From positions 1 to 59,330 of the forward strand of contig CAXTBW010000015.1 of NCBI GenBank assembly GCA_964242925.1: DNA of 59,330 nt, read 5' to 3'. Source of the DNA: LMUY01 sp964242925 (lineage in GTDB: Bacteria; Pseudomonadota; Alphaproteobacteria; Acetobacterales; Acetobacteraceae). Below, in pieces: positions 25,248 through 33,814 of the stretch. Both the position numbers and the translations under genes were made by a program. Positions within the stretch are counted from its first letter, which is position 1; the number at the start of each line of letters is the position of its first letter. The notes under the pieces were generated by a model. That model did no database searches. It saw only the letters and a list, made by a program, of their open reading frames with translations, and was not told the origin of the DNA.

Positions 25248-26204
25248 GTGGACTTTGCTGGCGCGGTCGAAAACTTCCTGCAGGTGTTGGCGGCCGGGCT
25301 GACGCTCGGCTGCCTTTACGGGCTGATGTGCGCAGGCCTCGGGCTGATCTTCGGCATCATGGGCGTGATCAACTTCGCCCAAGCCGACTTCATGATGCTG
25401 GCGATGTATGCGGGGCTGTTCCTGGTCGCGGCTATCCTGCCGGCCGGCGGCGCTCTTGCCTTCCCGCTCGCGATGGCGGGCGCGTTGGTGGTGGGGGCGG
25501 CGTTCTTCGGCCTCGGGTTGGGCGTGCATCGGCTGTTGATCGGACGGGTCAGCGGCACGCGGATCATGGGCAGCGACCTCGGCGGGCACACGGCCCAATT
25601 GATCCTCACGCTCGGCATTTCGCTGCTGCTGCAGAACGCCGGGCTGATGGCGTTCGGCTCCACCCCCGTCTCCATCAACACACCGATGTCGGGCGAGTCG
25701 TGGGACATCTCGCTGTGGGGCGGCGACATCGACGTGTTCGTCAACCAGGCGCGCGGCTACTCGGCGCTGCTGTCGCTCGCCTGCGTCCTGGCGGTGTTGC
25801 TGCTGCTGGCGCGCACCAAACTCGGCCGTCGCCTGCGCGCCGCGGCCAGCAACCCGCAGGCGGCGCTTTACATGGGCGTGGACGTGGACCGGGCGCATCG
25901 CATCGCCTTCGGGCTCGGCATCGGCCTTACCGCGGTGGCGGGGGTCTGCCTCGCGACGTTCTATCCGTTCCAGCCCTACATCGGCTTCGACTTCGTGATC
26001 GTCATGTACGCCGGCGTGGTGCTGGGCGGCATGGGCAGCGTAGGCGGCGCCTATCTCGGCGGGCTGCTGATCGGCTTGGTGCAGCAGCTATCGACTCTGG
26101 TGCTGCCGGCGCAGCTGCAGAACACGGCGATCTTCGTCCTGTTCCTGCTGGTGCTGCTGCTGCGCCCGAATGGCCTGTTCGGCCGCAACGCCGAGCGCGC
26201 ATGA
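25248..26204 (+). CDS. Branched-chain-type ABC transporter permease (LivH-like)
   Basis: The protein has 318 residues and about eight membrane segments. LivH marks are LTLGCLYGLMCAGLGLIFGI, GVINFAQADFMML, a central GRRLRAAASNPQAALYMGVD and YAGVVLGGMGSVGGAYLGGL (coupling region). The start is a GTG 13 bases after the binder gene. It forms the membrane channel with the LivM half of the next protein, and its stop overlaps that ATG by 4 bases (ATGA). Confidence 0.9.
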   Translation: MDFAGAVENFLQVLAAGLTLGCLYGLMCAGLGLIFGIMGVINFAQADFMMLAMYAGLFLVAAILPAGGALAFPLAMAGALVVGAAFFGLGLGVHRLLIGRVSGTRIMGSDLGGHTAQLILTLGISLLLQNAGLMAFGSTPVSINTPMSGESWDISLWGGDIDVFVNQARGYSALLSLACVLAVLLLLARTKLGRRLRAAASNPQAALYMGVDVDRAHRIAFGLGIGLTAVAGVCLATFYPFQPYIGFDFVIVMYAGVVLGGMGSVGGAYLGGLLIGLVQQLSTLVLPAQLQNTAIFVLFLLVLLLRPNGLFGRNAERA

Positions 26205-27958
26205 CATTTCTAGGGCCGATGCGGGTGCGGGGCGCCGTGCTCGCCGCGGTGCTGCTGGCGGGCGCCGCGGCAATCTTCGGCACAGGCAACGCCTACTATC
26301 TGCTGATCGCCGGCCTGGTAACCGTCTGGGCCATGCTGGGCCTGTCCTGGACCATCCTCGGCGGCTATGGCGGCCTGGTCAGCTTCGGCCATGCCGCGTT
26401 CTTCGGCGTGGGCGCCTTCGTAGTGGCGATCGGGTTCCACGATTACGGACTGTCGCCGTGGATCGGCCTGCCGCTCGGCGGGGTCGCGGGCGCGGTGCTG
26501 GGCTTGCTGATCGGTGCGATCACCTTCCGGCTCAAGGGGCACTACTTCTCGCTGGCCATGTTGGCCTACCCGATCGCCCTCATGCCGCTGTTCAACTGGG
26601 CGGGCTGGACCGAGGTCGCGCTGCCGCTGCAACGCACCGACCCGGCCGCCTACATGCAGTTCGCCGACCCGCGGGTGCTGCCGCTGATCGGCCTCGCCCT
26701 GCTCGGCGGCAGCGTTCTGCTGTGCCTGTTGATCGAACGCTCCCGCCTCGGCCTGGTGTTGTTCGCGATCCGGCAGGACGAGCTGGCGGCCCGCGCATCC
26801 GGCATCGACGTGCTGCGCTGGAAGCTGAAGGCGATCGCGATCTCGGGCGGGCTGGCGGGCTTGTCCGGCGGGCTTTACGCGGCGCTGGTGCGGGTGGTCA
26901 CGCCGGAGTCGACCTTCGGCATGTTGGTGTCCGCGCAGGCGTTGATCGTCAGCATGTTCGGCGGGCTTGGCACCGCTTGGGGGCCGCTCATCGGGGCCGT
27001 GCTGCTGATCCCCTCGGCCGAACTGCTGAATGCGACGTTCGGCGCGCGCCTGCCCGGACTCGAGGGCGTGGTGTTCGGCCTGGCCATCATGCTGGTGATC
27101 CTATTCAGGCCGCAGGGCGTCTACTGGGCGGTGCGGGACGCGCTGGTTCGGCCGCGTCGCATGGCGCCCACGGCTGCGATCGCCGCGCCTTCCCTGGCGC
27201 CGATGCCCGTTGCGGAGGTCGGCCCCACCCTGCTGACGGTGGACCGGCTCTGCGTGACGTTCGGCGCGGTTAAGGCGCTCGCGGACGTATCGCTCGACGT
27301 GCATTGCGGCGAGATCCTCGGCATCATCGGCCCGAACGGCGCCGGCAAGACGACGTTGTTCAACGCGCTGAACGGCATCGTGCGCCCAACATCCGGCCGG
27401 GCCGCATTCGAGGGCCGAGCGTTGCGCGGGCTGCCGCCGCAGGGCATCTGCGCGCTCGGCATCGGCCGCACCTTCCAGACCGTGCGCGCCTTCCCGCGCC
27501 TCACCCTGGTGGAGAACGTGGTGGTCGGCGCCTTCACCGCGGAACGCTCCAACGCTGCGGCGCTGGAGCGGGCGCGCGCCGCCGTGGCCCGCGTCGGCCT
27601 GGCGCACCGCTCGCTGGCGCCGGCGAGCACGTTGACCAATCGGGAGCTGCGGCTGATGGAGTTGGCCCGCGCCCTGGCCGGCGGCCCGCGCCTGGTGCTG
27701 ATGGACGAGAGCTTCGCCGGGCTGTCGAGCGAGGACATTGAGTTCATGATTCCGCTGCTGCTGCGGCTGCGCGCGGAGGGACTCACCATCGCGATCATCG
27801 AGCACACGATGCAGGCCATGGTCCGCCTCGCCGACCGCTTCGTCGTGCTCGACCACGGCGCCGCCATCGCCACCGGCTGCCCGGCCGACGTCGTGCGCGA
27901 CCGCACCGTTATAGCCGCCTACCTCGGGCGCCGCTGGGTCGAGCATGCTGAGGCTTGA
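26201..27958 (+). CDS. Fused ABC permease and ATP-binding protein (LivM-LivG)
   Basis: The protein has 585 residues, two normal subunits in one chain. Residues about 1-310 are LivM-like, with about nine membrane segments (LSWTILGGYGGLVSFGHAAF, AARASGIDVLRWKLKAIAISG, SMFGGLGTAWGPLIGAV). A linker rich in Ala and Pro (about 320-345) leads to the ATPase: Walker A GPNGAGKTTLFNAL near 377, GRTFQTVRAFPRLTLVENVV, and Walker B LVLMDESFAGL. The signature loop is LTNRELRLMELARAL, not LSGGQ. The linker is in frame with no stop. It overlaps livF by 14 bases. Confidence 0.9.
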   Translation: MTFLGPMRVRGAVLAAVLLAGAAAIFGTGNAYYLLIAGLVTVWAMLGLSWTILGGYGGLVSFGHAAFFGVGAFVVAIGFHDYGLSPWIGLPLGGVAGAVLGLLIGAITFRLKGHYFSLAMLAYPIALMPLFNWAGWTEVALPLQRTDPAAYMQFADPRVLPLIGLALLGGSVLLCLLIERSRLGLVLFAIRQDELAARASGIDVLRWKLKAIAISGGLAGLSGGLYAALVRVVTPESTFGMLVSAQALIVSMFGGLGTAWGPLIGAVLLIPSAELLNATFGARLPGLEGVVFGLAIMLVILFRPQGVYWAVRDALVRPRRMAPTAAIAAPSLAPMPVAEVGPTLLTVDRLCVTFGAVKALADVSLDVHCGEILGIIGPNGAGKTTLFNALNGIVRPTSGRAAFEGRALRGLPPQGICALGIGRTFQTVRAFPRLTLVENVVVGAFTAERSNAAALERARAAVARVGLAHRSLAPASTLTNRELRLMELARALAGGPRLVLMDESFAGLSSEDIEFMIPLLLRLRAEGLTIAIIEHTMQAMVRLADRFVVLDHGAAIATGCPADVVRDRTVIAAYLGRRWVEHAEA

Positions 27959-28652
27959 GGGCATCGAGGTCCACTTCGGTGGTCTGGCGGCATTGCGAGG
28001 CGTCTCGCTCGAGGTGGCGGAAGGCGAGATCGTGGCCGTCATCGGCCCGAACGGCGCCGGGAAGACGACGCTGTTCCGCGCCATCTCGGGGACCGTGCCG
28101 CTCGCTGCGGGCAGCGTGCAGTTTCTCGGCCAAACGCTGACCAACATGCCGGCGGCGGCCCGCCCGCATCTCGGCATCGCCCATGTCCCCGAGGGCCGGC
28201 AGGTGTTTCGCGACTTGACCGTGGCGGAGAACCTGCAGCTCGGCACGGAGGCGCTCGCCGGGCGGGGCGACGCGGCGCGCAACCTGGACCGGGCCTACGC
28301 CCTGTTCCCCGTGCTGGCGGAGCGTCGGCAGCAGTTGGCCGGCACGCTCTCGGGCGGGCAGCAGCAGATGTTGGCGATCGGCCGCGGCCTGGCCTCCTCG
28401 CCTCGCCTGCTGATGCTGGACGAGCCGTCGATGGGCCTGGCGCCGGCCATCGTGGACTCCATCTTCGACGCGATCCGGATGCTGCACCAGACCGAGGGCC
28501 TGACCATCCTGATCGTCGAACAACGGGCGATCGAGGCGGTGGAGATCTGCGACCGCGGCTACGTCCTGTCCACCGGAGAGATCGTCCGCAGCGGCCCCGG
28601 GCCCGAGCTGCTCGACGATGCGGAGATACGGCGCGCCTATTTGGGCGCTTAG
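27945..28652 (+). CDS. Branched-chain-type ABC transporter ATP-binding protein (LivF-like)
   Basis: The protein has 235 residues, a complete ATPase. Walker A is GPNGAGKTTLFRAI near residue 35, the Q-loop region is AHVPEGRQVFRDLTVAENL, the signature LSGGQQQMLAIGRGL and Walker B LLMLDEPSMGLAP, then LIVEQRAIEAVEI. It carries a normal LSGGQ, unlike the LivG half of the fused protein. The ATG at 27945 lies inside the end of the LivM-LivG gene, which indicates translational coupling. Confidence 0.92.
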   Translation: MLRLEGIEVHFGGLAALRGVSLEVAEGEIVAVIGPNGAGKTTLFRAISGTVPLAAGSVQFLGQTLTNMPAAARPHLGIAHVPEGRQVFRDLTVAENLQLGTEALAGRGDAARNLDRAYALFPVLAERRQQLAGTLSGGQQQMLAIGRGLASSPRLLMLDEPSMGLAPAIVDSIFDAIRMLHQTEGLTILIVEQRAIEAVEICDRGYVLSTGEIVRSGPGPELLDDAEIRRAYLGA

Positions 28653-28661
28653 GAGAAGCGG

Positions 28662-30626
28662 ATGCAGGCGAGCCTCCCTCTCATGTCGCAGCCTGGCCGC
28701 ATCGGCCGGCATTCGCTCAAGAACCGCATCGTCATGGCCCCGATGGGCACCAACTTCAGCACCACGGACGGCATGTCGACGGAACGCGACGTGCAATACT
28801 ACGCCCTGCGCGCAGAGGGCGGCGTGGCTGCGATCTTCACCGAGGCGATGGCCGTTTCGAACGGCGCCCGCGCGCATCGCGCCTCGCTGTGGATCTACCA
28901 TGACCGCTTCATCCCCGGCCTCGCGCGCATCGTGGACGCGGTCAAGGCGCATAACTGCCTGATCTTCGGCCAGCTCAACCACCGCGGCGGCCTCCTGCGC
29001 CGCTCCGTGCTGGGCATGGAGCCGGTGGGTCCGTCGCCCTGGCGCAACCCGAACACAGGCGACGAGGTGCGGGCGTTGCGGCGCGACGAGATCACCGCAA
29101 TCCAGCATGACTTTGTGGATTCTGCCCGGCGGCTGCAACGCGCGGGCTATGACGGGGTCGAACTGCACGCCGCGAACGGTTACCTGTTCCAGCAATTCTT
29201 CACCCCGCGCATCAACCAGCGCGACGACGAGTACGGCGGCAGCCTGGCCAATCGCGCCCGGTTCCTGCTGGAGACCGTCGCCCGCATCCGCGACGCGCAG
29301 CCCGACTTCACCCTGCTCGTGCGCATCAGCTGCACCGAGTACGCGCCGGACGGCTACGGGCCGGAAGAAGCGGCTGAGCTGGCGAAGCTGCTGGAGGCGG
29401 CGGGCGTGGACGCGCTGGACCTGTCGGGCGGCACCAACGAGAGCCCGCACCTGTCGCGCTTCTGCATCCAGCCGCCATCAATGCCGCGCGGCTGCCTGGC
29501 GCCCTCCGCCGCGCCCGTGTGCAGCGCCGTGACCATCCCCACCCTCGTCGCCGGGCGGGTGATTGACCCGGTGGATGGCGAGGCGCTGCTTATTGCCAGC
29601 GGGGCGGATTTCGTCTCAGTAGGGCGCGCTTTGCTGGCCGATCCGTTCTGGGCTGCGAAGGCGCTCGGCGCCATGCCGGGGGCGATCCGCGGCTGCATCT
29701 CGTGCAACGTGTGTTTCGAGCGCCTTACGATGGAGCAGGACGTGACCTGCGCGCACAACCCCATGCTTGGCACCGAGTTCGAGCGGCCGGACCTGGCCGA
29801 GCCAGCACACGCCGCTTCTGGCGGCGGCAAGCGCGTGCTGGTCCTAGGCGCCGGCGTGGCGGGGGTGGAGGCGGCGCAGGTGGCCGCCGGCCACGGCCAC
29901 CGGGTCGAGCTGTGGGAGAGCCAAGCGCGGCCCGGCGGCCAGATGGCGCTCGCCATGGCCGCGCCGGACAAAGCGGAACTCGCGAGCATCTGGTCCTACC
30001 GTTGGGACCGGCTGCAGGCGCTCGGCGTCCTCGTGCGCACCGGGATGGCGGCGACCGAGGCGGCGCTGCGCGATTACGCCCCCGATTTCGTCGTGGTGGC
30101 GACGGGCGCGCGCCCTCGGCCACTCGCCCTGCCCGGCGTAGACGGCGAGGCGGTCGCGACCGTGTCCGCCTGGGACGCGCTGGCCGACCCGTCGCTGGTG
30201 GCGCCTGGCGAGCCGGCGACGATCATCGGCGGCGGCCTGGTCGGGCTGGAGCTGGCCGACCTGCTGGCGTCGCGCGGCGCCCGGGTGCGTGTGGTCGAGA
30301 TGACGGCGGCGCTGGGCATGGCGATGGCGCGCAACAACCGCGTCGACCTGCTGCTGCGCTTGGGCGACGCCGGCGTGATCCTCCACACCGAATGCACCGT
30401 CCAGTCGGTCGGCGGCGATTCGGTCACGCTGCTGCGGCAGGGGAAGATCGAGACCATCCCGCGCGACCCCCACCTGTTCGCGGCGATCGGCCCGCGCCCG
30501 GCGAACGCCATCGTCGCGACGCTCGACGCGTTGCGCCTGCCGCACGCCGTGGTCGGCGACGCCAACCAGCCCGGCGACTTCCTGAGCGGGCTGCGCGACG
30601 CCTGCATGGTCGGCCACGCCATCTGA
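28662..30626 (+). CDS. NADH:flavin oxidoreductase with FAD domain (2,4-dienoyl-CoA-reductase-like)
   Basis: The protein has 654 residues and three parts. An old-yellow-enzyme TIM barrel covers about 1-350 (LKNRIVMAPMGTNFST, GVELHAANGYLFQQFFTP, DEYGGSLANRARF, GRALLADPFWAAKA). A 4Fe-4S site, CISCNVCFERL followed by VTCAHNP, is near residues 346-364. The C-terminal part has two Rossmann regions (VLVLGAGVAGVEAAQVAAGHG; ATIIGGGLVGLELADLLA). This is the FMN/FAD/Fe-S architecture of FadH, trimethylamine dehydrogenase and ring reductases. It lies in the Liv block, so reduction of an imported enone or dienoate is a fair guess. Confidence 0.9.
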   Translation: MQASLPLMSQPGRIGRHSLKNRIVMAPMGTNFSTTDGMSTERDVQYYALRAEGGVAAIFTEAMAVSNGARAHRASLWIYHDRFIPGLARIVDAVKAHNCLIFGQLNHRGGLLRRSVLGMEPVGPSPWRNPNTGDEVRALRRDEITAIQHDFVDSARRLQRAGYDGVELHAANGYLFQQFFTPRINQRDDEYGGSLANRARFLLETVARIRDAQPDFTLLVRISCTEYAPDGYGPEEAAELAKLLEAAGVDALDLSGGTNESPHLSRFCIQPPSMPRGCLAPSAAPVCSAVTIPTLVAGRVIDPVDGEALLIASGADFVSVGRALLADPFWAAKALGAMPGAIRGCISCNVCFERLTMEQDVTCAHNPMLGTEFERPDLAEPAHAASGGGKRVLVLGAGVAGVEAAQVAAGHGHRVELWESQARPGGQMALAMAAPDKAELASIWSYRWDRLQALGVLVRTGMAATEAALRDYAPDFVVVATGARPRPLALPGVDGEAVATVSAWDALADPSLVAPGEPATIIGGGLVGLELADLLASRGARVRVVEMTAALGMAMARNNRVDLLLRLGDAGVILHTECTVQSVGGDSVTLLRQGKIETIPRDPHLFAAIGPRPANAIVATLDALRLPHAVVGDANQPGDFLSGLRDACMVGHAI

Positions 30627-30636
30627 GGAGACGCCT

Positions 30637-31413
30637 ATGACGGAATGGGAACTCTACGCCATCCGCTATGCCACCCGGCCCGGGCTGCGCGCGGAGATGT
30701 TCATCGACCCCGACCCGCATGACGGACCCATGCCGATGGACTACTTCGTCTGGGTCGCCCGCGCCGGCAGTCGCGTGTTCGTAGTGGATACAGGGCTGTC
30801 GGAGCCGGTGGCGCGCCGCCGCGGCCGCACCTTCCTGCGCTGCCCGGCTGCCTCTTTAGGGCTGCTGGGCATTGAGGCGGCCGACGTCCAGGACGTCGTG
30901 CTCACCCACCTGCACAACGACCATGCGGGCAACGTGGACAAGTTCCCCCGCGCCCGCCTGCACGTGCAGGAGCGCGAGATGGCGTTCGTGACGGGCAAGT
31001 ACATGCAGCACGCCTGCTGCGGCCGCGCCTACGAGGAGGAGGAGGTCGTGGGCATGGTGCGCGCCAACTTCGCCGGCCGGGTGGAGTTCCATGACGGCGC
31101 GGAGGAGTTGGCGGACGGTTTGTCGGTGCATCCCGCGCCGGGCCACACCGCCGGGCTGCAGTTCGTCCGCGCGCGCACCCGGCGCGGCTGGGTGGTGCTC
31201 GCCTCGGACGCGACGCACTACTACGAGAACCTGGAGAGCCGCCGGCCGTTCCGCCTCGCCTTCCACGTAGGCGGCATGCTGGACGCGTTCCGCAGCCTGG
31301 AGAAGCTGGCCGACGGGCCGGGCCACATCATCCCCGGCCACGACCCGCTGGTGATGCAGCGTTACGAGGCGCCCAGCCCGGCGTTGCAGGACATCGTGGT
31401 CCGCCTGGACTAG
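30637..31413 (+). CDS. MBL-fold metallo-hydrolase (lactonase-like)
   Basis: The protein has 258 residues and is a paralogue of 17413-18210, with the same opening YAIRYATRPG and DPDPHDGPMPMDYFVWVARA. Zinc ligands are in VVLTHLHNDHAGNVDKF near residue 88, GHTAGLQFVRARTRRG, ASDATHYYEN and PGHDPLVM. It has a GAGGAGA-like ribosome site just upstream, starts 10 bases after the flavoprotein and ends the plus-strand block. Lactone or thioester hydrolysis is likely; substrate unknown. Confidence 0.88.
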   Translation: MTEWELYAIRYATRPGLRAEMFIDPDPHDGPMPMDYFVWVARAGSRVFVVDTGLSEPVARRRGRTFLRCPAASLGLLGIEAADVQDVVLTHLHNDHAGNVDKFPRARLHVQEREMAFVTGKYMQHACCGRAYEEEEVVGMVRANFAGRVEFHDGAEELADGLSVHPAPGHTAGLQFVRARTRRGWVVLASDATHYYENLESRRPFRLAFHVGGMLDAFRSLEKLADGPGHIIPGHDPLVMQRYEAPSPALQDIVVRLD

Positions 31414-31448
31414 GCCGGGACGCACGCTGACCACCCTCATGCCGAAAT

Positions 31449-31584
31449 CGTCATGCCCGGGCTTGACCCGGGCACCCACGGAGCCCCGGTTGCGACGTGT
31501 CTACCGCGTCAGCTTGGCGCCGCCATCACCTGAGCACCAATGCGTAGGCGTTGCGTGGGTACCCGGGTCGAGCCCGGGCATGAC
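31449..31584. repeat. Intergenic inverted repeat, family A copy 4
   Basis: The left arm at 31449-31480 (CGTCATGCCCGGGCTTGACC) pairs with the right arm at 31553-31584 (CCGGGTCGAGCCCGGGCATG). It occupies most of the 317-base space after the MBL-fold gene. The rest of that space (31585-31730) holds nothing recognised apart from the leader of the next gene. Confidence 0.78.
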
Positions 31585-31730
31585 AGAGTGGGCGGAAGCT
31601 CTACTCACCTGCTCCGGCGATACCTGAGCGCGCCGCGGTGCGTGACACGCCCGGATACGGCTGTTATCGTTCCGGATAAGCGCTAAGACACAGGAAGTCC
31701 TGGGCCAGAAGACGCGCGCGAGGGTCGGCG

Positions 31731-32855
31731 ATGATCGGCAGCATAGGCGTGAACGACACTTTGGAACCGGCGCAACGAAGGCGCGACCTCCTCCGCGCGG
31801 CCGGCCCGATCGACTGCGACCTGCATCCGGCGCCGCCGACCATGGCGCAGTTGCTGCCCTACCTCGAGCCGCATTGGCGCGACACGATCGTCGCCCGCGG
31901 CATCGACGGCCTGGACCTGGCCGCCTACCCGCCCAACGCCCCGATCAGCGCGCGGCCCGACTGGCGCGGCGCCCACGGCGCCCCCGCCCGCGACGCCGCG
32001 ACGCTGGGGCGCGAGGCGCTGGACCCGTTCGGCAGCACGATCGGCATCCTGAGCTGCCTGCACGGCGCCATCGCGATGTACGCCGAAGACATGGGCGCCG
32101 CGCTGGCCCGCGCCGTCAACGACTGGCTGGTGCACGAATGGCTCGACCAGGACCCGAGGCTGCGCGCCTCCATCACCGTGTGCATGCGCGACCCGGGGCT
32201 GGCGGTGGCGGAGATCGAGCGGCGCGCGGCCGACAAGCGGTTTGTTCAGGTGCTGCTGCTGGCCAGCGGCGACATGCCGCTCGGGCGGCGGCTGATGTGG
32301 CCGGTCTACGAGGCCGCGCAGGCGTACGGGCTGCCCATCGCGGTGCATGCCGGCAGCACCGGGCACGCTGCTACGACCGCGGCGGGCTGGCCCAGCTACT
32401 TCGTGGAGGACTACATCTCCCAGGCGCCGGCGATCCAGTCGCAACTGCTCAGCCTGATCGCGGAGGGCACGTTCCAGCGCTTCCCGGACCTGCGCTTCGT
32501 GCTGCTCGAGAGCGGCTTCACCTGGCTGCCCGCCTTCCTGTGGCGCATGGACAAGGAGTGGCGGGGGCTGCGGCGGGAAGTGCCCTGGGTCGACGTGGCG
32601 CCCTCCCGCATCATCCGCGAGCGCGTGCGGTTCAGCCTGCAACCGGCCGATGCGCCGGACGCGGCGACGCTCGAGAAGATCATCGACCAGATCGGTTCGG
32701 ACGACGTGCTCTTGTTCTCGACCGACTACCCGCATTGGCAGTTCGACGCGGCGGAGGGCCCGGTTCCGGCCGGCCTGCACGACGACCTGCTGGCCCGCAT
32801 CGCCCGCGACAACGCGTTGGCGACGTATCCCCGGCTGAAGGAGACCGCAGCATGA
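31731..32855 (+). CDS. Amidohydrolase family 2 (metal-dependent hydrolase/decarboxylase)
   Basis: The protein has 374 residues, a TIM-barrel amidohydrolase of the LigW/LigI/ACMSD group. Metal and active-site positions are IDCDLHPAPP (DxH motif, residues 27-34), IAVHAGSTGH, FVLLESGFTWLPAFLWRMDKEW and LLFSTDYPHWQFD. Members decarboxylate or hydrolyse aromatic and dicarboxylic acids (carboxyvanillate, 2-pyrone-4,6-dicarboxylate, resorcylate). A paralogue starts in the last codon overlap (ATGA). The start at 31731 is the first ATG giving the leader; a later start near residue 8 cannot be excluded. Confidence 0.85.
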   Translation: MIGSIGVNDTLEPAQRRRDLLRAAGPIDCDLHPAPPTMAQLLPYLEPHWRDTIVARGIDGLDLAAYPPNAPISARPDWRGAHGAPARDAATLGREALDPFGSTIGILSCLHGAIAMYAEDMGAALARAVNDWLVHEWLDQDPRLRASITVCMRDPGLAVAEIERRAADKRFVQVLLLASGDMPLGRRLMWPVYEAAQAYGLPIAVHAGSTGHAATTAAGWPSYFVEDYISQAPAIQSQLLSLIAEGTFQRFPDLRFVLLESGFTWLPAFLWRMDKEWRGLRREVPWVDVAPSRIIRERVRFSLQPADAPDAATLEKIIDQIGSDDVLLFSTDYPHWQFDAAEGPVPAGLHDDLLARIARDNALATYPRLKETAA

Positions 32856-33759
32856 GCGACATGGTCCTGGAACGCGCCCNNNNNNNNNNNNNNNNNNNNN
32901 NNNNNNNNNNNNNNNNNNNNNNNNNNNNNNNNNNNNNNNNNNNNNNNNNNNNNNNNNNNNNNNNNNNNNNNNNNNNNNNTTCCCCAGCACCAAGGACCAG
33001 CGCGACCTGGGCCTGGGCGCCGCGATGGCGACCGCGCTCAACGACTGGCAGATCGCCGAGTGGTGCGAGCCGGAGCCGCGGCTGCGCGGGTCGATCGCGG
33101 TGGCCAGCGAGGACACGGAGGCGACGGTCGCCGAGATCGAGCGCCGGGCCGGGGACAAGCGCTTCGCCTCGCTGTTCCTGACGCCCAAGACCAGCGAGCC
33201 GCTGGGCCGCAAGCGCTACTGGCCGATCTACGCGGCGGCGCAGGCGGCCGGCATTCCGATCGGCATCCACACCGGCGGCATCAACGGCCATCCGGGCACG
33301 CCCGGCGGGCCGCCGAGCCTCTACATCGAGGACCACTTCGGCAACGCGATGTCGATGCAGTCGACGCTGACCAGCCTGGTGCTGGAGGGCGTCATGGAGC
33401 AGTTCCCCGACCTTAAATTCGTCATGATCGAGGGCGGCTTCGGCTGGGCGCCCTCCTGCATGTGGCGGATGGACAAGCACTGGGCCCGCATGCGCGACGA
33501 GGTGCCGCACGTGCGCATGAAGCCGTCCGACTACGTCCGCAGGCAGGTGTGGTTCGCGTCGCAGCCGATCGAGGAGCCGGAGCACGCGGAGGATCTGTCG
33601 GTGCTGTGCGAGTGGATCGGCTGGGACCGCATCGTGTTCGCGACCGATTACCCGCACTGGGACATGGACGACCCGCGCCACGCCTTCAAGGCGCGGATGT
33701 CCAAGCCGCACGAGCGCATGGTGTTCGCCGACAACGCGAGGCTCGCCTACGGCTTCTGA
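32852..33759 (+). CDS. Amidohydrolase family 2, second copy, interrupted by an assembly gap
   Basis: Nine residues (MSDMVLERA) are seen before a 100-N gap, and about 260 follow it in an open frame from 32980 (FPSTKDQRDLGLGAAMATALNDW). After the gap it matches the preceding gene closely: IGIHTGGINGHPG, FVMIEGGFGWAPSCMWRMDK and IVFATDYPHWDMD. Aligned to that paralogue, about 100 residues carrying the DxH metal motif are hidden, so the real gap should be near 300 bases. The two coding pieces are out of frame only because the gap length is a placeholder. Likely an intact gene in the cell. Confidence 0.75.
32880..32979. other. Assembly gap (100 N)
   Basis: Exactly 100 unknown bases, the usual placeholder for a scaffold gap of unknown size. 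It falls inside the second amidohydrolase gene. Confidence 0.98.
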
Positions 33760-33814
33760 CGCTGCGCGAGCCGACAAGACGCCGAACTGGCGCATCGGGG
33801 CAAAGGGAGAAAGC

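Noticed and set aside
31874..33181. Single frame bridging the 100-N gap between two amidohydrolase genes
   Set aside because: It comes from reading through N and from an out-of-frame translation of the first gene; the true genes are in other frames.
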